From: an uncultured Acidimicrobiales bacterium
Lineage (GTDB): Bacteria; Actinomycetota; Acidimicrobiia; Acidimicrobiales; SZUA-35
Assembly: GCA_937922805.1 (NCBI GenBank)
Contig: CALAJV010000018.1
Span: 158,591 to 222,590, forward strand
Direction of reading: 5' to 3'
DNA length: 64,000 bases
A program made the position numbers and the translations under genes. Below the pieces are notes generated by a model. That model was not told where the DNA came from. It made no database searches and saw nothing but the letters and a program-made list of their open reading frames with translations. The stretch's first letter is position 1. Every line of letters starts with the position of its first letter. Shown piece after piece: positions 26,734 to 36,856 of the stretch.

Positions 26734-27915
26734 GTGACGTTGGCCGAGTCCGCCTCAGCCACACCGACCCGCTTGTTAACCTCGGAATTTTGGGCGCTGA
26801 CCGGTGTTGCCTGCCTCTACTTCGGTGGTTTCGGCGTGTTGAACGCGCTGATGCCGATCTTTGTTGTCGACAACATCGACGACAGCGAAGTCATTGCTGG
26901 CTCAATCATGGGCGTTATGGCTCTATCAGCTCTACTCAGCCGACCGTTCTACGGCCGAATAGCCGATCGCCACGGCGCTCGCCGCATCTTAGTTATCGGA
27001 GCGCTAGTTTCTGTTGTGTCAATGGCGGTGCTGATCGTTCTGCCTCCGTCGATTCCGGCCGCAGTCGGATCGCGACTTATCCTTGGTCTAGGCGGCGCCG
27101 CTATGTTTACTGGCCTAACCATGCGGTCGCTTGAACTGGCACCACCAAAAAGGCAGAGTCAGGCTGCGAGCTACATTCTCGTTTCTGTTCATGCCGGCCT
27201 TGGATTGGGACCAATTCTTGGGGTGCGTATTCAACGTGGGTTCGGCTACAACGAAGCTTGGGGAACGGTCGGGCTCTTAATGCTTCTAAGTGCTGCGTTA
27301 TGTATGGCGTTAACCCCTAATCCGAGCAGTGTCGACGTTAGGCCGGGGCCGCTCGTCCATCGCAATGCTTTGCTCCCGGGACTGGTCACATTGTTCGGCG
27401 TATTCGCCTTTAACGGGTTCATCACCTTCGCTTCGCTCTACGGGCGCGAGGTTGGTATCGCCGACGTCGCAGTAATCTTCACCGTTCTCTCGGGATCAAT
27501 GGTGGCCATACGCCTGGTGGGCGGCCGCATACCTGACTTGATCGGACCAATCGCAGCCGGCTCCGCTGCCCTCGGAATTACCATCATCGCTGCCCTAGTA
27601 GTCGCTTTCTGGACTGAGCCGATAGGCGTTTATGTCGGCGCCGTCCTTCTAGCAGCCGGCTTGTCGCTCCAATCACCTTCGTTCATTCCGCTGGCGGTAG
27701 CCGGTGTGCCCGATAACGAAAGGGGTGCGGCCATGGCTACTTTCACCGGCTTCTACGATATTGCCAATGCGTTGGTCGGGCCAATGCTCGGCATGATCGT
27801 CGCTGGGATTAGCTACCGAGCCGCATTCACATTCAGTGCCGGCACGGCCCTGGTAGCGTTGGTTCTACTCAACACGCTGGTCGCTCCCCGATGGCGAGCA
27901 TCCAACGAAGAGTAG
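26734..27915 (+). CDS. MFS transporter
   Basis: Major-facilitator protein of 393 aa with about twelve membrane helices. Motif A is visible between helices 2 and 3 (FYGRIADRHGARRILVIG). GTG start. The tail ends shortly after the last helix (APRWRASNEE). It resembles drug- or metabolite-efflux MFS proteins rather than a sugar-specific group, but nothing in the sequence fixes the substrate. It stands alone, preceded by a long intergenic region and followed by a convergent GGDEF/EAL gene 55 bp away. Confidence 0.85.
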   Translation: MTLAESASATPTRLLTSEFWALTGVACLYFGGFGVLNALMPIFVVDNIDDSEVIAGSIMGVMALSALLSRPFYGRIADRHGARRILVIGALVSVVSMAVLIVLPPSIPAAVGSRLILGLGGAAMFTGLTMRSLELAPPKRQSQAASYILVSVHAGLGLGPILGVRIQRGFGYNEAWGTVGLLMLLSAALCMALTPNPSSVDVRPGPLVHRNALLPGLVTLFGVFAFNGFITFASLYGREVGIADVAVIFTVLSGSMVAIRLVGGRIPDLIGPIAAGSAALGITIIAALVVAFWTEPIGVYVGAVLLAAGLSLQSPSFIPLAVAGVPDNERGAAMATFTGFYDIANALVGPMLGMIVAGISYRAAFTFSAGTALVALVLLNTLVAPRWRASNEE

Positions 27916-27970
27916 ATTTCGTCATGGTTCGAGATTGACCGGCGGAGTCGCCCCCTGGTTCCAGTTTGCG

Positions 27971-30109
27971 TTAGGAAAGCACCGGTCCGAAGCGATCTGC
28001 TGACAAAAGAGCCATTGCATCCTCTTGGGAAACAGGTTTCGAAAATAGGTATCCTTGAGCCTGAAGGCAGCCGTGGTTCCTGAGAATCTCAGCCGCCCGC
28101 TCGTCTTCCACTCCTTCAGCAACGCAATCAAGCCCAAACATGCGAGCCAGGTTGATGGTCGACTCGACGATGATTTCCGAATTCTGATCTTCTGCCAGTT
28201 TCATCACAAACGTCCGGTCGATCTTCATTTCAGTTACCGGGAGTTCCTTCAGCCGAGTTAGCGAAGAGTAGCCCGTTCCGAAGTCGTCAATTGAAAGCCC
28301 GCAACCGATTCCAGCGATCTGATTCATCGCTGGAATCATCTGCTTCAGATCCTCATTGAATGCATCTTCGGTTAGTTCAACGATGATCGCTGATGCTGGC
28401 AGCGACCACATGTCAATAATGTTCTTGATGAACGTTGCGATGCCAACGTCACTCAACGCCCGGCCGGGAAGATTCAGAGAGACTGTTATTTCATGTCCGG
28501 CCCGATGACAAGCGGCAGCGAACTGAACCGACTGTTGAATCACAAGGCGGTCAAAAGCGTCAGCGTGGCCGGAAATGTCTATTACGTCTAGGAATCGCCA
28601 CGGCACAAGAAGCCCCGACTCCGGATGATGCCATCGGATGAGCCCTTCGAACCCAACAATCTTGGTCGATTCAAGATCGATCTTGGGCTGAAACCAGAGC
28701 CGCAGCTGTTCGCTTCTTATCGCTTCCTCAACTTGTGAGGCCAAATGAAATCGTTCCGAGACTCGTTCGACGTCTTCTTCCTCGGCAATGTGCCAGGTTG
28801 ACGACGCCTTTTTCGCTTGGTCAACTGCGGTATCCGCGCGTCGCAGCAGGTTGACTAGATTTTGATCAATGTTCGACATTGAGATACCCACACATGCGCT
28901 CAACCGAACCGATGCATCGCTGATCTGTACAGGCTCTGAGCAAAGCGCCACCAATCTCTGTGCGTACGCTTCGATCTCGTCCTCTGTCATTGATTCAAAT
29001 ACGAGCACTGCGAATTCGTCGCCACCAATTCTCGCGGCGAAGGCGTTCGTCTCTGATGTCAGGCTGGCAAGACGAAGACCGATAACTTCCAAATATTTGT
29101 CGCCAGCGGAATAACCGAGGGTCTCGTTGACCTCTTTGAACCGATCAATATCGACGACGAAAAACACAAGTGACTTTGACTGGCCCAGGGCCTGCTCAGC
29201 TGTTGAGAGAAGTAGAGTCCGATTGGGCATTCGAGTGAGCAAGTCGTGATTTGCCCGCCAGTCCGCCAGCTGCTTCGCCTCAATCGTTTCGTTCAGATCA
29301 ACAGTTAGTCCGCGAAGTAGCTCGGTCTCATCGACAGGATCAGTGAACGTGCTGAATGTCTCCCGGACATATCGCCAACTTCCATTCTTGTTCTTGAGCC
29401 GCCCCTCCCAGGAGTCGCCAAATTCGGCCGACCGAAATCCTAGTTGATCGTCGGGATGAACAAGATCGTGATGCTCGGCCTTGGCCCATTCCGAAGCAGT
29501 GAAACCAGTCAACGACTCGGCTGAGCCAGCAACCGTCCGCATGCGACCTGTCGCTACTTCTTGCTCCCACATCACCGCGTCAACCGACTTCGACAACACG
29601 CTTAGAGCCTCTGCCTCATTGTCACTAACTACATCAAGTATCTGGCTTGTGGATCGTGCAACCGGGCCGATGAACATGAGAACTACGGTGACTGGCAGCC
29701 AGTAGTCAACGTTGTGATAGGCGCCCAGAGCGCCCATCGCTGCTGCGCCACCAAGTCCAATAACCAAACTAGTCGGGTCACGTTGCCCAAAGACGCCCGC
29801 AGTAATGGTACTAGCAGCGAATACGCAAAGAATCAGCCAAATTTCAGGCAGCGCAACGGCACCAAGAATTTCTAACACCAAGCCGAACGACAAATGCAGC
29901 CGGACGATAGTCGATGTTGTCACTCGACTCGTAGCCAGAATTAAGGCAATCGAACAAACAACGATGGCGCCGGCAACAAGCCACTTTGTAAGCGGCGAGT
30001 TCCCGAATGCAATTGCGTAGCCAAGACCAAGCGCAGCGCCGACCATTCGACCCATAATTGGAGGTTTGGCCTCTTCTGCTCGAGGCATTTGCCAAACCAG
30101 ATCGGTCAT
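27971..30109 (-). CDS. Membrane GGDEF-EAL protein with PAS domain
   Basis: Cyclic-di-GMP signalling protein, 712 aa. About six N-terminal membrane helices (residues about 18-155), a PAS-like sensor (about 172-280; TGFTASEWAK, LKNKNGSWRYVRETFS), then a GGDEF domain with an intact RIGGDEFAVLVF site, suggesting cyclase activity. No RxxD inhibitory site is seen upstream. The EAL domain follows with EGLIRW in place of the usual E(A/V/L)LxRW, while DDFGTGYSSL and KIDRTFV are intact, so phosphodiesterase activity is plausible. The gene stands alone. A CATACGTATG palindrome (30111-30120) lies one base before its ATG. Confidence 0.93.
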   Translation of the reverse strand: MTDLVWQMPRAEEAKPPIMGRMVGAALGLGYAIAFGNSPLTKWLVAGAIVVCSIALILATSRVTTSTIVRLHLSFGLVLEILGAVALPEIWLILCVFAASTITAGVFGQRDPTSLVIGLGGAAAMGALGAYHNVDYWLPVTVVLMFIGPVARSTSQILDVVSDNEAEALSVLSKSVDAVMWEQEVATGRMRTVAGSAESLTGFTASEWAKAEHHDLVHPDDQLGFRSAEFGDSWEGRLKNKNGSWRYVRETFSTFTDPVDETELLRGLTVDLNETIEAKQLADWRANHDLLTRMPNRTLLLSTAEQALGQSKSLVFFVVDIDRFKEVNETLGYSAGDKYLEVIGLRLASLTSETNAFAARIGGDEFAVLVFESMTEDEIEAYAQRLVALCSEPVQISDASVRLSACVGISMSNIDQNLVNLLRRADTAVDQAKKASSTWHIAEEEDVERVSERFHLASQVEEAIRSEQLRLWFQPKIDLESTKIVGFEGLIRWHHPESGLLVPWRFLDVIDISGHADAFDRLVIQQSVQFAAACHRAGHEITVSLNLPGRALSDVGIATFIKNIIDMWSLPASAIIVELTEDAFNEDLKQMIPAMNQIAGIGCGLSIDDFGTGYSSLTRLKELPVTEMKIDRTFVMKLAEDQNSEIIVESTINLARMFGLDCVAEGVEDERAAEILRNHGCLQAQGYLFSKPVSQEDAMALLSADRFGPVLS

Positions 30110-30110
30110 A

Positions 30111-30120
30111 CATACGTATG
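30111..30120. repeat. 10-bp palindrome abutting the GGDEF/EAL start
   Basis: CATACGTATG is a perfect palindrome placed one base upstream of the GGDEF/EAL ATG, inside the 74-bp gap to the next gene. It could be an operator; it is short enough to occur by chance. Confidence 0.3.
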
Positions 30121-30183
30121 ATCGGCCATTCTGTGGCTGGCTGTAGAAACTAGCTCAGACTATTTGCACTATTCAGGAGCGAC

Positions 30184-31254
30184 TTAGTTAATCCCTAGCT
30201 GCTGGCCAGTATCCAATACCTCTGGAATGGACAGTTCATACGGAGCGCACCCGGCTACCTGTTTCGGCGTTGCGTCATTGAAGAACGTGTCAACCAATTC
30301 GAGCGTGGTATCCGGATCCTCCATTAGAAACAGATGGTCAGTTTTGTCGATCGTGGTAAAGATGGCGCGAGGAAATCCCAAAATCAGCTTCTTGCAATCG
30401 TCGGCTGGGGTCAAGACATCATGAATACCGGTGAACCCAAGGGTTAAGCATTCAGGCCGTTTCAACTCCCGCAGGTAGTCGCTCATGCCGAGTACCCGCC
30501 AGGTGTTCTCGACATAGGCCTTTGTCTCTTGATCTGTTAGGCGTGTCAGCTGGCGCCAAAGTAACTTTACGAGTTTGTCTCGTCGGACTACTTCCACTGC
30601 CGGGTCGCAGTTGATCAACCCCACACCAATCGAGATCGCGGCGAAGTACTGAATGTCGCCCTTCTCTATGTAGTCGATCGAGAGCTTTACCGCGTCAATG
30701 ATCGGTTCGGCGAACATCTCGGTCGTGCCTCCTAGAGCGAGGCGATGCACCCGATCTGGATGGCCAGAGGCGAGGCAAAACCCAGCTGGTGTTGAGTACG
30801 AGAACGCCAAGAGATCAACGCGCTCGATGCGTAACTCATCAAGCACATGCACAATACATCGAGCAACCCACCGAAAGTCGTAGTCGCGAGGCAAGACCCC
30901 GTTTCCGAAACTGCCCGGCAAAGAAAGACTTAGTGTCGAGCGACGTCCGGCGAAGAACTTTTTGATCGGTATCCACGACCTCTCATTCTGGAATGCTCCA
31001 CCGAGCATCAGGATTGGAGGACGTAGATCTCCTTCAATAAGCGACACCGAATATCCGACCGTAAACCCTTCGAAAGCTACGTTCCCCTCGACCTCAATCG
31101 TGTTTTGGTCAAGATTATTGTTCACACATTCGTTCTCCGACACCAACTCTATGGTAAAGGAGCGATGCGGAGCCGGGCTCCTGGCAGATGCAAAAGCGAT
31201 CCGTTTGTGACGTGATTGGTTAGAAAGCCAAACGAGATGCCTTATCTCGACCAA
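30184..31254 (-). CDS. Alpha/beta hydrolase
   Basis: Alpha/beta-hydrolase-fold protein. Nucleophile elbow AFSYSTPAG (Ser), acid near GIHDVLTP (Asp) and base in KTDHLFLMED (His) make a complete triad. The oxyanion region is ILMLGGAFQNERSW. The start is uncertain: the reading frame is open to 31254 (356 aa), but the first about 40 residues (SNQSRHKRIAFASARSPAPHRS) look like untranslated leader, and the true start may be near the VSENECVNNN segment. The residues after the His (DATPKQVAGCAPYELSIPEV) form a short tail. Substrate unknown. Divergent from purE. Confidence 0.7.
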   Translation of the reverse strand: MVEIRHLVWLSNQSRHKRIAFASARSPAPHRSFTIELVSENECVNNNLDQNTIEVEGNVAFEGFTVGYSVSLIEGDLRPPILMLGGAFQNERSWIPIKKFFAGRRSTLSLSLPGSFGNGVLPRDYDFRWVARCIVHVLDELRIERVDLLAFSYSTPAGFCLASGHPDRVHRLALGGTTEMFAEPIIDAVKLSIDYIEKGDIQYFAAISIGVGLINCDPAVEVVRRDKLVKLLWRQLTRLTDQETKAYVENTWRVLGMSDYLRELKRPECLTLGFTGIHDVLTPADDCKKLILGFPRAIFTTIDKTDHLFLMEDPDTTLELVDTFFNDATPKQVAGCAPYELSIPEVLDTGQQLGIN

Positions 31255-31484
31255 GCAGATGCCAACCAGCTAGCAACCTCGTAGAGCCAGCAATTGCCTG
31301 GCGATCCAACCCCAAAAGTGCCATTCGTGCCGTTCTCTATCGGGTTCGCGGTTACGTCTTACAGACTGGTTGGCGACGGCAAATTGACATCGGAAAGACG
31401 CAAGGACTTTGCTTTTTGTGTCCGCCTTCGATCTCGGCCAAGCGAGTATAATCAAGCTTCGCAGAGCACAGGTGAGTGGCAGGT

Positions 31485-31973
31485 ATGACACAGGTAAACG
31501 TAGGCATTGTTATGGGTAGCGACAGCGATTGGCCCACGATGCAAGGCGCGGCAACGACGCTACAGAAGCTAGACGTTTCCTTTGAAGCAAATGTTGTGTC
31601 AGCTCACCGAATGCCCGATGCCATGTTCACCTACGCTGAACAGGCAGTATCGAAGGGATTGAGCTGCATTATTGCCGGGGCGGGCGGAGCTGCTCATCTG
31701 CCTGGAATGTTGGCAGCCAAAACTCGTATCCCGATTCTTGGAGTCCCCGTTGCCTCTAAACACCTTCAGGGCCAAGACTCTTTGCTCTCGATCGTGCAAA
31801 TGCCAAAGGGTGTTCCCGTGGCCACGTTCGCCATCGGCGAGGCGGGAGCGATCAACGCCGCTCTGTTCGCCGCGGCAATGCTCGCCGTCAACGACGCTGC
31901 GTTAGCCTTGCGTCTCGAACAGTTTCGAACGAATCAGACTGCTGAAGCGACAGCCAAAGAGATTGCTTTGTGA
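31485..31973 (+). CDS. purE: N5-carboxyaminoimidazole ribonucleotide mutase
   Basis: Class I PurE of de novo purine synthesis, converting N5-CAIR to CAIR. Signature blocks: [13 protein letters not shown], the catalytic His in [21 protein letters not shown] and the [17 protein letters not shown] loop. ATG at 31485 chosen (a GTG nine bases earlier is in frame). It overlaps purK by 4 bp (GTGA), so the two are translationally coupled and the products work in sequence. Confidence 0.97.
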   Translation: MTQVNVGIVMGSDSDWPTMQGAATTLQKLDVSFEANVVSAHRMPDAMFTYAEQAVSKGLSCIIAGAGGAAHLPGMLAAKTRIPILGVPVASKHLQGQDSLLSIVQMPKGVPVATFAIGEAGAINAALFAAAMLAVNDAALALRLEQFRTNQTAEATAKEIAL

Positions 31974-33118
31974 GCAACAATCAGCGGGTCCTGTTGCCCG
32001 GCGCTTCGGTCGGGGTCATAGGTGGAGGCCAGCTTGGTCGCTACTTTGTGCTTGAGGCCCGGCGGCTCGGTTATGTAACTTGGGTGCTGGATCCTAGTGA
32101 GAATGCCCCGGCCGTTCAAGTGGCCGAGCACAAACTCATCGCCGCTTACGACGATGCCGAGTCGTTGCAAACTCTGGCCGATGCTTGCGATGCAGTAACT
32201 ATCGAATTCGAAAATGTTCCGGCCGAAAGTTTGGATCAAATCAGCGGATCCACTCGAGTGGCACCCGACAAAGCAGCAGTCGAGATCGCACAAGATCGGC
32301 ACGCGGAAAAACAAACTGCCCGCCACTTCGGTCTAACAACCGCTCCCTATGCCCTGATCGAATCAGTGGACGATATCGATGCTGCGGCGGCCGATGTTGC
32401 GTTCCCAGCGATCCTGAAAACCTCTCGACTCGGCTATGACGGCAAGGGCCAGCAAAACTGTAACTCCGTTGATGATGTGCGGGCCGCCTTTGAGGAGGTC
32501 GACAGCGTACCGTGCGTTCTAGAGCAACGCATTGATCTTCATTGCGAGTTATCGGTCGTACTGGCCCGTGGCGCCGATGGCCAAATCGCCTGCTTCCCAG
32601 TGGCCGAAAACGTTCACGCTAACGGCATTCTCGACACCACGAGAGTGCCGTCTTCCGAACCGACCAGCCTCCTACGTGAGGCCCAGCAGTTGGCTTCGGA
32701 GTTAGCAAACGGCTTGAGCTACGAGGGAGTGCTGGCAGTTGAGTTCTTCGTCGATAGGAATCGACAAGTCCTTTTCAATGAGATGGCTCCTAGGCCACAT
32801 AACAGTGGTCACTACACCCTTGATGCAACCATTACTTCTCAGTTCGAACAACAACTTCGGGTGCTCTGCAATCTCCCCCTCGGCCCGGTCGACTTGCTAA
32901 GTCCGGTTTGCATGTTGAACGTTCTCGGCGACAGCTGGCCAGACGATGGCTCCCCGAACTGGGATGCAGTTCTGGCTGAGCCCGGCGCGCACCTTCACCT
33001 CTACGGAAAGGGCGAAGCTCGACCGGGACGGAAGATGGGACACATCAATTGTCTAGCCGCTGACGCTCCTACGGCGTTGGCGCTGGCTCACAGGCTAAAA
33101 AGCCAACTAGCCCACTAA
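31970..33118 (+). CDS. purK: N5-carboxyaminoimidazole ribonucleotide synthase
   Basis: ATP-grasp enzyme making N5-CAIR from AIR, bicarbonate and ATP. Visible: [21 protein letters not shown], the ATP-binding [13 protein letters not shown] loop, [18 protein letters not shown] and the metal-binding [14 protein letters not shown]. 382 aa is full length. GTG start inside the purE stop (4-bp overlap). It is the last gene of the purEK pair and converges on the fused acyl-CoA dehydrogenase gene 12 bp away. Confidence 0.97.
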   Translation: MSNNQRVLLPGASVGVIGGGQLGRYFVLEARRLGYVTWVLDPSENAPAVQVAEHKLIAAYDDAESLQTLADACDAVTIEFENVPAESLDQISGSTRVAPDKAAVEIAQDRHAEKQTARHFGLTTAPYALIESVDDIDAAAADVAFPAILKTSRLGYDGKGQQNCNSVDDVRAAFEEVDSVPCVLEQRIDLHCELSVVLARGADGQIACFPVAENVHANGILDTTRVPSSEPTSLLREAQQLASELANGLSYEGVLAVEFFVDRNRQVLFNEMAPRPHNSGHYTLDATITSQFEQQLRVLCNLPLGPVDLLSPVCMLNVLGDSWPDDGSPNWDAVLAEPGAHLHLYGKGEARPGRKMGHINCLAADAPTALALAHRLKSQLAH

Positions 33119-33130
33119 GGTAGCGAGCTG

Positions 33131-35149
33131 TTACTTCCCTCGGAATCGAGGTGCACGACGCTCGGCCATGGCCGAGCTTCCTTCAACGAAATCTTCGGTT
33201 TGGCGAAGCCTGGTCTGTTCAGTATTCTCGTGGGCGGTTGCCGCCCGGACTGCGTTAGCCAAATCCCCCCTGAGTGTCCGGCGTATGGAGCGAACGGCCA
33301 ACGGGGCCGACGTTGCAATCTCTCGAGCAAATTTGTGCGCATCGTCGCGCAGTCCATCGATTGAAACCAAACGATCCAATAGCCCAATGGATGCTGCCTC
33401 TTCACCCTTTATCCGCCGACCGGTGTAGAGCATGTCCGCTGCTACCTGAGTCCCGACCAAGCGGGGCAAAGTAACAGAAAGTCCAAAGCCGTGGTGGAAG
33501 CCGAGTCGAGCAAAGTTGGCACTCATTCGGGTCTCGGACGTTCCAAAGCGAAAGTCCGACGACAGCGCTAATCCAAGACCTCCGCCGACGGCGGCTCCTT
33601 GAATGGTGGCGACTGTTGGCGTGTCAGCGTCGAATATCCTGGCCGCGGCGGCATAAAGCTCCTCAGTCGAATACGAGCTTCCGCCACCGCTGAAGTCGGC
33701 TCCGGCACAAAAATGTTTGCCTTGGGCACAAAGCACTGCTGCCCGTACGGTCTCGTCTTTATCGCATTGGGCTAACGCGTCAGCAATACCCCCGATCACT
33801 TCCATCGAAAAAAAGTTATTCGGCGGTCTACATATTTCGATAGTGGCCACATGATCGTCGTGGACGGTGACCCGAATCGCATCCGAGGTAGAACTTTGCT
33901 TTGGTCTGCCGATGTTTCGAAACGGGACTCCCCGGTCGGTTGTCGGTTCTTTCGGTAGCCCAAGCATTCGTTCTCCAACAATATTCTTTTGTACCTCATC
34001 AGTGCCACCTGCGATCGACTGGGCCGGGGTTGAAATAAGTGTCTCGGCCACCGCCCGATGTTCATCGTCGCCTTCGCTTCCGTCGAGCATGGCCAACGCT
34101 CCTCCCATCGTTGTGTGTAGGTCGTTGCAACGGCGGGCCAACTCTGACAATGAGAGTTTCCCGATCGACCCCTCAGGCCCGGGAGGCTTTCCTAGTGCCC
34201 GTTGAATAGCTGCTCGGTCGGCCGTTAACGCAGCCGCCTTTTCGAACATCCACGTTTGCATGGCCCTATCTTGAACAACTTTTCGCATCGCCTGATCGTC
34301 GGAGTTCTCAGCGGACCTGGCCCGGTCCATCACCAAATCAAATCTGCCTTTCCGTTGCGGATACCACTCATAGGTCTTCAAATGCGACTCCGCTTCAGCC
34401 TTGGCTTCGTCAACGACCCGACCGGTAACACCAGACCTAAAGAAGACGTTACGCATCATCGAAAAGCTCCGTTCGTGGGCCAACGTGGCTCGAGCTACCC
34501 GCCACCCTTCGCCAACGTTGCCAACAACGTTTTGGTGAGAGACAATCGCGTTGTCTAGAAATACTTCGTTGAACGAGTTATGAAAGTTCATTTGTTCGAT
34601 CGGCCGAACTTCGACCCCAGGCTGATGCATGTCAAGAGCGAAGTAGGTCAACCCGGCATGTTTCGGCGCGTCCCAGTCAGTGCGGGCGATCAGAATAGCC
34701 ATGTCTGCATGGTCAGCGCTGGTATTCCAAACTTTTTGTCCGTTGACGATCCATTGGTCGCCATCCCGCACCGCTGTCGCTTGAAGGCCCGCCAAATCTG
34801 AGCCAGCACCCGGCTCGCTGAACAACTGACACCAATCGAGCTCTCCAGTCAGCGTCGGTCTAAGAAACTGATGTTTCAGATCATCTGAGCCGTGCTCATA
34901 GATAGTTGGAGCTGCTAACGCAACACCGACTCCTATCGGTACTGCTACTCCACCGGCGCGCCTAATGGTGTCGTGAGCCACGGCATCGGTCCATCCAGGT
35001 AACTGTTGGCCAAACCATAGCTTCGACCAGGAAGGCACCGCCCAACCCGAGTCGAGTAGTCGGGTTCGCCATTCACGCAAAGAAAGTTCGGAATCCCAAG
35101 CGTGGTCGAACCATGTTTCTACCCGATTTGCTACTTGCTGCTCGTTCAC
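33131..35149 (-). CDS. Fused acyl-CoA dehydrogenase / enoyl-CoA hydratase-like protein
   Basis: 672 aa with two complete domains. Residues 1 to about 400 are an acyl-CoA dehydrogenase (FSEPGAGSDLAGLQATAVRDG, NGQKVWNTSADHADMAIL, NSFNEVFLDNA, GGTDEVQKNIVGERMLGLP). Residues about 425-672 are a crotonase-fold domain (CAQGKHFCAGADF, AAVGGGLGLALSSDFRF). The two Glu residues of classical enoyl-CoA hydratase appear replaced: GGGCE becomes GGGLG and the PE position is Phe (SANFARLG). The crotonase part may thus be an isomerase, a hydrolase or a binding domain. Such a fusion would channel two successive beta-oxidation-like steps. Start region plausible; no frameshift seen. Confidence 0.87.
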   Translation of the reverse strand: MNEQQVANRVETWFDHAWDSELSLREWRTRLLDSGWAVPSWSKLWFGQQLPGWTDAVAHDTIRRAGGVAVPIGVGVALAAPTIYEHGSDDLKHQFLRPTLTGELDWCQLFSEPGAGSDLAGLQATAVRDGDQWIVNGQKVWNTSADHADMAILIARTDWDAPKHAGLTYFALDMHQPGVEVRPIEQMNFHNSFNEVFLDNAIVSHQNVVGNVGEGWRVARATLAHERSFSMMRNVFFRSGVTGRVVDEAKAEAESHLKTYEWYPQRKGRFDLVMDRARSAENSDDQAMRKVVQDRAMQTWMFEKAAALTADRAAIQRALGKPPGPEGSIGKLSLSELARRCNDLHTTMGGALAMLDGSEGDDEHRAVAETLISTPAQSIAGGTDEVQKNIVGERMLGLPKEPTTDRGVPFRNIGRPKQSSTSDAIRVTVHDDHVATIEICRPPNNFFSMEVIGGIADALAQCDKDETVRAAVLCAQGKHFCAGADFSGGGSSYSTEELYAAAARIFDADTPTVATIQGAAVGGGLGLALSSDFRFGTSETRMSANFARLGFHHGFGLSVTLPRLVGTQVAADMLYTGRRIKGEEAASIGLLDRLVSIDGLRDDAHKFAREIATSAPLAVRSIRRTLRGDLANAVRAATAHENTEQTRLRQTEDFVEGSSAMAERRAPRFRGK

Positions 35150-35254
35150 TACGCTCCCCTGCCGATGTTGGTGCGCCAGCTACATCATTACCTCTGACGG
35201 CGTAACTATCAAAAAGGGGAGCTGTGGGCGACGCCGAAACCGGCGAGGTGATCG

Positions 35255-36016
35255 TTACCGAGTGTCATCCAAGAAATGCACGACCTGTCCTAAAACAAAG
35301 TTGGCGGCTGGCCTGGGACCAAGCAGATGGCCTCCGTCTTCCAACGCTAGGAGCGTTGCGTACTCACCCGCTGCTTCAGCTAACGCGACGCCATTGTCAT
35401 ACGCAACAACGTCATCATCCTTGGCGTGAATTACCAAATATGGCCGATTCAGCTTCGACGCAGCGACGAGAACCTCGTGGGTTCCGAGATCTTCGACGAA
35501 TTGGTTCTGCAAGTAGAATGAACGACCACCGATAATCACTTCGGCACGACCTTTGGTCGCAAGTTCATCAAGTTGACGAGAGAACAAGTGGGTAACGTGT
35601 GAGGCATCGCTCGGAGCGCCGATCGTGATTACTGAACGTACCGATTTGATCCGTTCGGTCGCCAGCAAGACTGCGGCCCCACCGAGGCTGTGTCCCAGAA
35701 TTGTGCACGGACCAAAGTTCATCTCGATCAAGGTCGTCGCGGCCCGAACCACATCACTTACGTTGCCGCTGAGCGTCTTCGTTTCGAAGTCACCGCCGCT
35801 GTCGCCTCGTCCAGTAAAGTCGAACCTGAAAGTGGCGTAACCAGCCTCGGCGAGGCCGGAAGCTAACCTCGTCATCGTGTGGATGTCTTTTGAGCACGTA
35901 AAGCAATGCGCCATTAGAACTGAGCCTCGTGCCTTTCCCGCTGGCTTGTGAAGCTGGCCAACTAGTTTGTGGCCCTGGCTACCAGTGAATTGCACTTCGG
36001 TCTCGGTCGGTTTCAT
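35255..36016 (-). CDS. Alpha/beta hydrolase (OsmC-associated hydrolase type)
   Basis: 253 aa alpha/beta hydrolase. The FTGSQGHKLVGQLHKPAG N-terminus and AHCFTCSKD motif are those of the hydrolase domain that in other bacteria is fused to an OsmC domain; here the OsmC part is absent. Nucleophile elbow GHSLGGAAVL (Ser), acid HAKDDDVV (Asp) and His in EDGGHLL. It has no signal peptide. The gene lies 44 bp after the racemase-like gene on the same strand and may belong to that operon. Substrate unknown. Confidence 0.8.
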   Translation of the reverse strand: MKPTETEVQFTGSQGHKLVGQLHKPAGKARGSVLMAHCFTCSKDIHTMTRLASGLAEAGYATFRFDFTGRGDSGGDFETKTLSGNVSDVVRAATTLIEMNFGPCTILGHSLGGAAVLLATERIKSVRSVITIGAPSDASHVTHLFSRQLDELATKGRAEVIIGGRSFYLQNQFVEDLGTHEVLVAASKLNRPYLVIHAKDDDVVAYDNGVALAEAAGEYATLLALEDGGHLLGPRPAANFVLGQVVHFLDDTR

Positions 36017-36059
36017 AAATCCAATGCTACCGAAACCCGCTTCGCTACCTTTACTTCGC

Positions 36060-36830
36060 TTATTCTGCTAGCTGGCGGCCGAATAGCCGGCCGAGGTGTT
36101 CTAGTTCATCGTAGACATCGGCCAATCGGAGCAAATGCCACAAGAGAGCGATGTTGCTTGACACAATCGGGAGTCCGACCTCGACCTCCAACTCAGCTAC
36201 TGCTTCGAACATTCGCAGGCTGGTACACGACACGAACACGGCATCGCATGCTGTGTTGGCGGTAACTGAGCGGATGCCGTTGGCGATCGATTGTTGGGAG
36301 ATCCGCGCCACCGTCAGGTCGTTCGACTCCAAAAACGAGCCAAGCGCGCTCACTCGAAAACCGGCATCAGAAAAATGTTGAGCGATTGGCGCAGTTACCT
36401 CAGCGGTGTACGGCGTGACAATAGCAATGCGTTCAGCGGTGAGCGAGCAGAAGGCCGCTACCGCCGCTGAGATTGGGTTAGTTACCGCTATGCCCGGATG
36501 TTTGCTTTGCACTGCAGTGGTTACCCCGTCAGCACCGATTAATGTACTTGCTGAGGTGCAACCAAAACCGATGGCCTTGAAACCGAACGCAGGCGGCAAC
36601 AATCCGGCCGCAGCTGGTAGCCGCTCCTGCATATCAGTCAACGTAGTGGGTGTTACTTCAATTTCGTTGGGAATACGGGAGTGGTAAAAGTCAACGCCAG
36701 GAATCTTGATGAGACGGGCCTCAGCCTCAATGGTGTGATCGGTTTCTAACACTATGAGGCCGATCTTGGCTCGATGACCAATGCCGTCTTCGGTCTCGAA
36801 CGGTAGTGGAACTAAATCCGGAACGGTCAT
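36060..36830 (-). CDS. Asp/Glu racemase superfamily protein (maleate isomerase/arylmalonate decarboxylase-like)
   Basis: 256 aa. Two catalytic-type cysteines are in matching contexts: GFGCTSAST in the first half and VSCTSLR in the second, as in maleate cis-trans isomerase and arylmalonate decarboxylase relatives. HRAKIGLIVLETDHTIE at the N-terminus also fits. A cis-trans isomerase or decarboxylase role on a small dicarboxylate is expected. It follows the PhyH gene by 26 bp on the same strand, so M24 peptidase, PhyH dioxygenase and this protein look like one operon for an amino-acid or amide-type compound. EutA of ectoine catabolism is in the same superfamily, but the rest of the cluster does not support ectoine. 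Confidence 0.75.
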   Translation of the reverse strand: MTVPDLVPLPFETEDGIGHRAKIGLIVLETDHTIEAEARLIKIPGVDFYHSRIPNEIEVTPTTLTDMQERLPAAAGLLPPAFGFKAIGFGCTSASTLIGADGVTTAVQSKHPGIAVTNPISAAVAAFCSLTAERIAIVTPYTAEVTAPIAQHFSDAGFRVSALGSFLESNDLTVARISQQSIANGIRSVTANTACDAVFVSCTSLRMFEAVAELEVEVGLPIVSSNIALLWHLLRLADVYDELEHLGRLFGRQLAE

Positions 36831-36856
36831 ATCTGCCTACTCCTAGGGCTAGTCGT

